Assembly (NCBI RefSeq): GCF_016783915.1
Contig: NZ_JADHVT010000031.1
Coordinates: 1-40,696 of the forward strand
Length of the DNA stretch: 40,696 nucleotides
Direction: 5' to 3'
Source of the DNA: Acidovorax sp.
Lineage (GTDB): Bacteria > Pseudomonadota > Gammaproteobacteria > Burkholderiales > Burkholderiaceae_C
A program made the position numbers and the translations under genes. The notes beneath the pieces were generated by a model that saw only the letters and a list, made by a program, of their open reading frames with translations, was not told the DNA's origin and did not search any database. Below are positions 35,603-40,696 of this stretch, piece by piece. How positions within the stretch are numbered: the stretch's first letter is position 1; each line of letters opens with the position of its first letter.

Positions 35603-37159
35603 ATGCGTGCTGACATGCCCCCCGTCCTGCGCCTGACCGGCATCACCAAGCGTTTCGGCAAGCTCGTCGCCAACGACGCCATCAGCCTGACCCTGGCACG
35701 CGGCGAAGTGCTGGCCCTGCTGGGCGAAAACGGCGCAGGCAAGTCCACGCTGATGTCCATCCTGTTCGGGCACTACGTGGCTGACGAAGGCAGTATCGAA
35801 GCCTTTGGCCAGCCCCTGCCGCCCGGCCAGCCGCGTGCAGCGCTGGCGGCGGGCATTGGCATGGTGCACCAGCACTTCACGCTGGCCGACAACCTCACGG
35901 TGCTGGATAACGTGCTGCTGGGCAGCGAGCCGCTGTGGCAGCCCTTCTCGCGCCGCAGCGATGCCCGCGCAAAGCTGCTGGCGGTGTCGCAGCAGTTTGG
36001 CCTGCCAGTGAGCCCCGATGCGAAGGTCGGCAGCCTCTCGGTGGGCGAGCGCCAGCGCGTCGAAATCCTGAAGGCACTCTACCGGGGCGCCCGCATCCTC
36101 ATCCTGGACGAACCCACCGCCGTGCTCACCCCGCAAGAGAGCGAGGCGCTGTTCGACACCCTGGCGCAGATGGTGGCGCAGGGCCTGTCCATCATCTTCA
36201 TCAGCCACAAACTGGGCGAGGTGCTGCGCGTCTCACACCGCGTAGCCGTGCTGCGCCAAGGCAAGCTGGTGGCCGAGGCGCCTGCACAGGGCACCACGCA
36301 GGGGCAACTGGCGCAATGGATGGTGGGCCATGCGATTGAGGCGGCCGAGCGCCGCCCCGCGCGGAGCGTGGGCGAGCCCATCTGCACCCTGAGCAACGTC
36401 AGCACCGCCCCCACCGGGCGCGATCGGTTGCACGAGGTCTCCCTCACCCTGCGCGCTGGCGAGATCGTGGCGATTGCGGGCGTGAGCGGCAACGGCCAAG
36501 TGGCACTGGCCGATGTGTTGTGCGGCGTGCGCAGCGCCTCCTCCGGCCAAGTCACGCTGCGTGGCGCACCGCTGCAAGCACGGCCCGCGTGGCTGGTCGG
36601 CCAGGGCGTGGCCCGCATCCCCGAAGACCGCCACGCCGTGGGCGTGGTGGGCGACCTGCCCATGTGGGAGAACGCGGTGGCCGAACGCCTGCGCGGGCCC
36701 TGGTTTGCGCACCCGTGGTTCCGCGCCTTCTGGGTCAAACGCCGCGCCGCGCGCCAGCACGCGCAGCGCGTGGCCGAGACCTTTGACGTGCGCGGCGGCG
36801 GTGCCGACGCGCCCGCCCGGTCGCTGTCGGGCGGCAACATGCAAAAGCTCATCCTGGGCCGGGCGCTGATGCCGCCGAAGGACGCAGCAGGCTACACCGC
36901 GCCTGCGCCCCAGCTCATCGTGGCGCACCAGCCTACTTGGGGGCTGGACATTGGCGCGGTGATGTTTGTGCAGCAGCAGCTCATCAACGCGCGCGATGCG
37001 GGAGCGGCCGTGCTGCTGATCTCGGACGATCTGGACGAAGTGCTGGCGCTGGGTGACCGTGTGGCCGTCATGCACGACGGACAACTGAGCGAGGCGCGAC
37101 GCGCCGAAGACTGGACACGCGAAGCCATCGGCCTGGCCATGGCGGGCGCTGCCCATTGA
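35603..37159 (+). CDS. BMP-type nucleoside ABC transporter ATP-binding protein (two NBDs)
   Basis: A 518-residue ATPase with two nucleotide-binding domains, like NupO/YufO. NBD1 is standard: GENGAGKSTLM (Walker A), LSVGERQRVEILKAL (signature) and ILDEPTAVL (Walker B). NBD2 has a degenerate Walker A (GVSGNGQVALAD, Gln for Lys) but a good signature (LSGGNMQKLILGRAL) and VAHQPTWGLDIGA for Walker B, as usual in the family. I chose ATG 35603, with GGAG nine bases upstream. It feeds the two permeases that follow, forming an importer for nucleosides or bases with the BMP-type binding protein. Confidence 0.93.
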   Translation: MRADMPPVLRLTGITKRFGKLVANDAISLTLARGEVLALLGENGAGKSTLMSILFGHYVADEGSIEAFGQPLPPGQPRAALAAGIGMVHQHFTLADNLTVLDNVLLGSEPLWQPFSRRSDARAKLLAVSQQFGLPVSPDAKVGSLSVGERQRVEILKALYRGARILILDEPTAVLTPQESEALFDTLAQMVAQGLSIIFISHKLGEVLRVSHRVAVLRQGKLVAEAPAQGTTQGQLAQWMVGHAIEAAERRPARSVGEPICTLSNVSTAPTGRDRLHEVSLTLRAGEIVAIAGVSGNGQVALADVLCGVRSASSGQVTLRGAPLQARPAWLVGQGVARIPEDRHAVGVVGDLPMWENAVAERLRGPWFAHPWFRAFWVKRRAARQHAQRVAETFDVRGGGADAPARSLSGGNMQKLILGRALMPPKDAAGYTAPAPQLIVAHQPTWGLDIGAVMFVQQQLINARDAGAAVLLISDDLDEVLALGDRVAVMHDGQLSEARRAEDWTREAIGLAMAGAAH

Positions 37160-37184
37160 GCGACAACAACAAGAACAACCCAGC

Positions 37185-38246
37185 ATGAGACTTGAAAAAC
37201 GCAACCACACCTCCCCAGCCGCCTACGTGCTGGCGCCGGTGGGCGCCGTGGTGTTCACACTGATCGTCAGCGCCCTGCTGGTGCTGTGGGCCGGGGCGCC
37301 CGTGGGCCAGACCTATGCGCTGCTGCTGCAAGGCGCGTTCGGCTCGGTGTTTGCGCTGACCGAAACCCTCACCCGCGCCACGCCACTGATCCTGACCGGG
37401 CTGGCAGCGGCCGTGGCCTTCCGCGCGCGGCTGTTCAACATCGGGGCCGAGGGACAGCTCTACGCCGGGGCGCTGGCCGCCGTGGCCGTGGGCGGCATGC
37501 ACGGGGGCACGGGGCTGGAGTGGTCGCCCTATGTGCTCTTTCCGCTGATGATGCTGGCGGCCGCGCTGGCGGGCGCAGCGCTGCTGCTGGGCCCGGCGCT
37601 GATGAAGGCGCGGCTGGGCGTGGACGAGGTGGTCACCACACTGCTGCTCAACTTCATCATGCTGCTGCTGGTGTCGGCCCTGCTCGATGGGCCGATGAAA
37701 GACCCGCTCTCCATGGGCTGGCCGCAGAGCGTGGCACTGCAGGGCGACCTGGAACTCTCCAAGCTGGTGCCTCAGACGCGGCTGCACACGGGCCTGCTGT
37801 GGGCCGTGTCGCTGGCCGTGATGCTGTGGGCGCTGCTGGAACGCACAGTGCCAGGGTTTGACATTCGTGCTGCGGGGGCCAATGCACGCGCTGCTGCCTT
37901 TGCGGGCGTGCCTATCACCCGCACGGTGGTGCTGGTCGCCCTGCTCTCCGGCGGGCTTGCAGGCTTGGCCGGCGCCATCGAAGTGGCGGGTCGCACTGGT
38001 TATGTGACGCTCGACATGTCGCCCGGCTACGGCTACAGCGGCATCGTGATCGCCATGCTGGCTGGGCTGCACCCGCTGGGCGTGATCGCAGCGGGCACCT
38101 TTGTGGCGGGCGTGCTGGTGGGGGCCGACAGCATGAGCCGCGCGGTGGGTGTGCCCACCTACATTGCGGATGTGATCGTGGCGACTTCGCTGATTGCGGT
38201 GCTGGTGGCCGGGCTGCTGACGCAGTACCGCGTGCGCTGGAAGTGA
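37185..38246 (+). CDS. Nucleoside ABC transporter permease, first subunit (NupP-like)
   Basis: A 353-residue permease of the BPD_transp_2 type with about eight membrane segments; family motifs are TLTRATPLILTGLAAAVAFR, FNIGAEGQLYAGALAA and GYSGIVIAMLAGLHPLGVIA. It corresponds to the longer of the two permeases in BMP-type systems. It starts 25 bases after the ATPase gene with no evident Shine-Dalgarno site. A 114-base gap with a dispersed repeat follows. Confidence 0.92.
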   Translation: MRLEKRNHTSPAAYVLAPVGAVVFTLIVSALLVLWAGAPVGQTYALLLQGAFGSVFALTETLTRATPLILTGLAAAVAFRARLFNIGAEGQLYAGALAAVAVGGMHGGTGLEWSPYVLFPLMMLAAALAGAALLLGPALMKARLGVDEVVTTLLLNFIMLLLVSALLDGPMKDPLSMGWPQSVALQGDLELSKLVPQTRLHTGLLWAVSLAVMLWALLERTVPGFDIRAAGANARAAAFAGVPITRTVVLVALLSGGLAGLAGAIEVAGRTGYVTLDMSPGYGYSGIVIAMLAGLHPLGVIAAGTFVAGVLVGADSMSRAVGVPTYIADVIVATSLIAVLVAGLLTQYRVRWK

Positions 38247-38291
38247 GGCAGCCATGACAACCTGTGCGCACCGAAAATACACGCCAAAAAA

Positions 38292-38336
38292 GCATATAGC
38301 GCTAGTGAATATTGCGCTGACAGCTATCAAAATAGA
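38292..38336. repeat. Dispersed intergenic repeat, copy 7
   Basis: ATATAGCGCTAGTGAATATT, then GCGCTGACAGCTATCAAAAT. Read on the minus strand this gives GATAGCTGTCAGCGCAAT followed by ACTAGCGCT, nearly identical to the copy at 17029. It separates the two permease genes. Confidence 0.82.
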
Positions 38337-38360
38337 AGCAATCAGCTCTGGAGCAGCCGC

Positions 38361-39284
38361 ATGACCGAACTGCTCGATATCCTCGCCAACCCCGCGTTCT
38401 GGATCGCCACCCTGCGCGTGGCCACCCCGCTCATTCTGGGCACGATGGGGGTTTTGCTGTGCGAACGCGCAGGCGTGCTCAACCTGGGCATTGAAGGGAT
38501 CATGGTGGCTGGCGCCTTCACCGGCTGGCTTGCCGTGTACGCGGGCCATGGGCTGTGGACCGGGGTGCTGGTGGCTGCGCTCACGGGGGCGGTGTTTGGC
38601 TTGCTGCATGCCTGGCTCACCGTAGGGCTGGCGCTGTCTCAGCATGTGTCGGGCCTGGGCATCACGCTGCTGGCCACAGCGCTCAGCTACTACGGCTACC
38701 GGGTGAGCTTTCCCAAGGTCAACACGCCACCCACCATCGAGCCCTTTGCACCGATGGAGTGGCTGGGCATTCCTATCCTGTCGGCACAAACCCCACTCAC
38801 GCTGCTGGCCCTGCTGCTGGTTCCGCTATTGGCCTGGGTGCTGATGCGCACCCCCCTGGGCCTGGCGGTGCGCATGGTGGGCGAGAACCCGCAGGCGGCC
38901 GAGGGCCAGGGCATTTCGGTGGCGGCCATGCGCACCGGCGCCATCGTGGCGGGGTCGGCGCTGATGGGCGTGGCGGGGTCGTTCCTCACGCTGTCGGCGT
39001 TCAACGCCTTTTTCTTCAACATGATCAACGGGCGCGGCTGGATCTGCGTCGCGCTGGTGGTGTTTGCCTCGTGGCGGCCCGGCAAGGCGCTGCTGGGTGC
39101 GCTGCTGTTTGCCTTCTTTGACGCGCTGCAGCTGCGGCTGCAGCAGGCGGGCGATGCGTGGCTGCCGTACCAGGTGTATCTGATGCTGCCCTACCTGCTG
39201 TCCATCCTGGCGCTGGTGCTGGTGGCACGCAAGGCAGCGTATCCGCAGGCGCTGATGAAGCCCTACCGCAAGGGGGAGCGGTGA
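38361..39284 (+). CDS. Nucleoside ABC transporter permease, second subunit (NupQ-like)
   Basis: A 307-residue permease of the same family, with about eight to nine membrane segments. Motifs are RVATPLILGTMGVLLCERAG, LNLGIEGIMVAGAFTG and MVGENPQAAEGQGISVAAMR. GGAG lies 9 bases before the ATG. The last 22 bases overlap the convergent VOC gene on the other strand. Together with the first permease it forms the membrane channel of the importer. Confidence 0.93.
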   Translation: MTELLDILANPAFWIATLRVATPLILGTMGVLLCERAGVLNLGIEGIMVAGAFTGWLAVYAGHGLWTGVLVAALTGAVFGLLHAWLTVGLALSQHVSGLGITLLATALSYYGYRVSFPKVNTPPTIEPFAPMEWLGIPILSAQTPLTLLALLLVPLLAWVLMRTPLGLAVRMVGENPQAAEGQGISVAAMRTGAIVAGSALMGVAGSFLTLSAFNAFFFNMINGRGWICVALVVFASWRPGKALLGALLFAFFDALQLRLQQAGDAWLPYQVYLMLPYLLSILALVLVARKAAYPQALMKPYRKGER

Positions 39285-39631
39285 TCGGACCACACCGCAA
39301 ACTCGTTGCCGCTGGGCTCTGTGAAATGAAAGCGCCGTCCTCCCGGAAAGTCGAATACCGGCTTGACCACATGGCCACCCGCCGCCTCCACCTTGGCCAA
39401 TGTGGCTTCGAGGTCTGCGCTGTAGAACACCAGCAAGGCGCCGCCAGTGGCTGGGGAGGAACACAGGCTGGCTTGGAAAAAGCCGCCGTCCAGCCCCTGG
39501 CCCGAGAAGGCCGTGTACTCCGGGCCGTAGTCCACAAAGGCCCACGCAAAGGCCTTTTCAAAGAACGACTTGGTGGCGGGCAAATCGCGCGCCGCAAATT
39601 CGACGTAGTTCAGCTTTTCATGTGCGTTCAT
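39263..39631 (-). CDS. VOC-family (glyoxalase/bleomycin resistance-like) protein
   Basis: A 122-residue single-module VOC protein with the beta-alpha-beta-beta-beta pattern: NYVEFAARDLPATKSFFEKA at the start, LVFYSADLEATLAKVEAAGG in the middle and FTEPSGNEFAVWS at the end. The Glu in FTEPSGNEF fits a metal ligand. Substrate unknown. It is on the opposite strand from all neighbours in the salvage region, its 3' end lies inside the permease gene, and its start is divergent from cytosine deaminase with a 71-base gap. Confidence 0.85.
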   Translation of the reverse strand: MNAHEKLNYVEFAARDLPATKSFFEKAFAWAFVDYGPEYTAFSGQGLDGGFFQASLCSSPATGGALLVFYSADLEATLAKVEAAGGHVVKPVFDFPGGRRFHFTEPSGNEFAVWSDHRSPLR

Positions 39632-39702
39632 CGGATGACCCTTTTTTCTTGAAACCCCGCAGTGTGCCAGCGCGTCCCGACGAATATCTACACTCCCCCA
39701 CC

Positions 39703-40696
39703 ATGCTCGACCTGCTCATCACCCACGCCACCCTGCCCGACGGGCGCCAGAACATGTCGATCGCCGTGCAAGGCGGCCGCATCACCGAAGTGACCGAGGG
39801 CCTGCAAGCCCCCGCGCATGAGACGGTGGATGCCGGTGGCCTGCTGGTCAGCCCGCCGTTTGTGGACGCGCATTTCCACATGGACTCGACCCTGAGCTAC
39901 GGCCAGCCGCGCGTGAACGAGAGCGGCACGCTGCTCGAAGGCATTGCGCTGTGGAGCGAGCTCAAGCCCACGCTGACCCATGACGCCATCGTGCAGCGCG
40001 CGCTGCAGTACTGCGACATGGCCGTGGCGCGCGGGCTGCTGGCCATTCGCAGCCATGTGGACACCAGCCACCCCAGCCTGCTGCCGGTGCAGGCGCTGCT
40101 GGATGTGAAACAGCGCGTGGCGCCCTACCTGGATTTGCAGCTGGTGGCCTTCCCCCAAGACGGCGTGCTGCGTGCGCCGGGTGGGCTCGACAACCTGAAA
40201 CGCGCGCTGGACATGGGTGTGGACGTGGTGGGCGGCATTCCGCACTTCGAGCGCACCATGGCCCAAGGGGCCGAGAGCGTGAAGATCCTTTGCGAACTGG
40301 CGGCCGAACGGGGCAAACGCGTGGACATGCACTGCGACGAATCCGACGACCCGCACTCGCGCCACGTGGAAACCTTGGCGTACGAAACCCAGCGCCTGGG
40401 CCTGCAGGGCCGCGTGACGGGCTCGCACCTCACCTCCATGCACAGCATGGACAACTACTACGTGAGCAAGCTGATGGCGCTGATGGCCGAGGCCGACCTG
40501 GGCGTGGTGGCCAACCCGCTCATCAACATCACGCTGCAAGGCCGCCACGACACCTACCCCAAGCGCCGGGGCATGACCCGCGTGCCCGAGCTGATGGCTG
40601 CGGGCCTCACCGTCGCGTTCGGCCATGACTGCGTGCTGGACCCCTGGTACAGCGGCGGCAGCGCCGACATGCTGGAGGCCGCGCACATGGGCCTGC
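39703..40696 (+). CDS. codA: Cytosine deaminase, 5' part (truncated by window edge)
   Basis: An open frame from ATG 39703 with 331 codons in the window and no stop before the right edge. E. coli CodA is about 427 residues, so roughly three quarters is present. The amidohydrolase metal ligands fit H57 and H59 (DAHFHMD), H210 with E213 (HCDESDD), H242 (GSHLTSMHSM) and D309 (FGHDCVLDPWY), matching H61, H63, H214, E217, H246 and D313 of E. coli. The enzyme converts cytosine to uracil and ammonia. With the upstream importer and upp it gives a route from imported cytosine to UMP. Confidence 0.93.
   Translation, partial: MLDLLITHATLPDGRQNMSIAVQGGRITEVTEGLQAPAHETVDAGGLLVSPPFVDAHFHMDSTLSYGQPRVNESGTLLEGIALWSELKPTLTHDAIVQRALQYCDMAVARGLLAIRSHVDTSHPSLLPVQALLDVKQRVAPYLDLQLVAFPQDGVLRAPGGLDNLKRALDMGVDVVGGIPHFERTMAQGAESVKILCELAAERGKRVDMHCDESDDPHSRHVETLAYETQRLGLQGRVTGSHLTSMHSMDNYYVSKLMALMAEADLGVVANPLINITLQGRHDTYPKRRGMTRVPELMAAGLTVAFGHDCVLDPWYSGGSADMLEAAHMGL

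Noticed and set aside
36421-37000. Degenerate Walker A (Gln for Lys) and altered Walker B in the second NBD as sign of a broken gene
   Set aside because: To my knowledge BMP-type ATPases commonly have this pattern in NBD2; the frame is intact and the first NBD is complete.

Overview
The window looks like chromosomal DNA from a GC-rich betaproteobacterium of the Burkholderiales, most likely Comamonadaceae and close to Acidovorax. The reasons are the block order (pepA-holC with divergent lptFG; yebC-purD-hemF-rsfS-rlmH-maf-rng), the CysB/CbiX pair, the protein sequence style, and two intergenic repeat families that I associate with Comamonadaceae. No rRNA, tRNA or CRISPR array was seen.

Layout, left to right. 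(1) 1-1000: the 5' part of a P4-type tyrosine integrase runs off the left edge. Behind it lies a cluster of short repeats that could be integrase arm sites, so the left edge is probably a mobile-element border. (2) 1-11.8 kb: a D-2-hydroxyacid dehydrogenase, an orphan branched-chain-amino-acid-type binding protein, the DUF2486-like/holC/pepA operon, divergent lptF-lptG for LPS export, a short CbiX chelatase with a CysB-type regulator, a methionine-type aminotransferase and an EamA exporter. (3) 11.8-20.7 kb: a complete high-affinity potassium system in one direction, with a 35-residue membrane ORF followed by kdpF-A-B-C-D-E. It is preceded by phased TCTTG repeats that look like a KdpE operator, and it is interrupted by three different intergenic repeat elements. 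(4) 20.7-27.6 kb, minus strand: rng, maf, rlmH, rsfS (with a long Ala/Lys tail), hemF, purD and yebC, a housekeeping block for ribosome maturation, haem and purine synthesis. nadD, usually expected between hemF and rsfS, is absent. (5) 27.6-32.4 kb: a YjgR-type HerA-like ATPase, a membrane protein with a WH/HH-P motif of the glycine-rich-domain type, a dienoyl-CoA-isomerase-like crotonase and a threonine-dehydratase-like PLP enzyme. (6) 32.5-40.7 kb: a nucleobase/nucleoside salvage region with upp, a BMP/PnrA-type binding protein, a predicted lipoprotein nucleosidase, a double-NBD ATPase, two permeases, a VOC protein on the opposite strand and cytosine deaminase (running off the right edge).

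How it works together. The Kdp genes form a sensor-regulator-pump unit. The right-hand cluster can be read as a pathway: an extracytoplasmic nucleosidase releases bases, the BMP-type ABC transporter imports nucleosides or bases, cytosine deaminase turns cytosine into uracil, and Upp converts uracil to UMP. The pathway is inferred from gene content and order.

The most unusual items are the lipoprotein nucleosidase in the uptake operon, the tailed RsfS, the near-perfect inverted repeat between kdpD and kdpE, the phased kdp operator, the uncharacterised small membrane ORF before kdpF, a three-hairpin element upstream of the EamA gene, and the seven-member dispersed repeat family.
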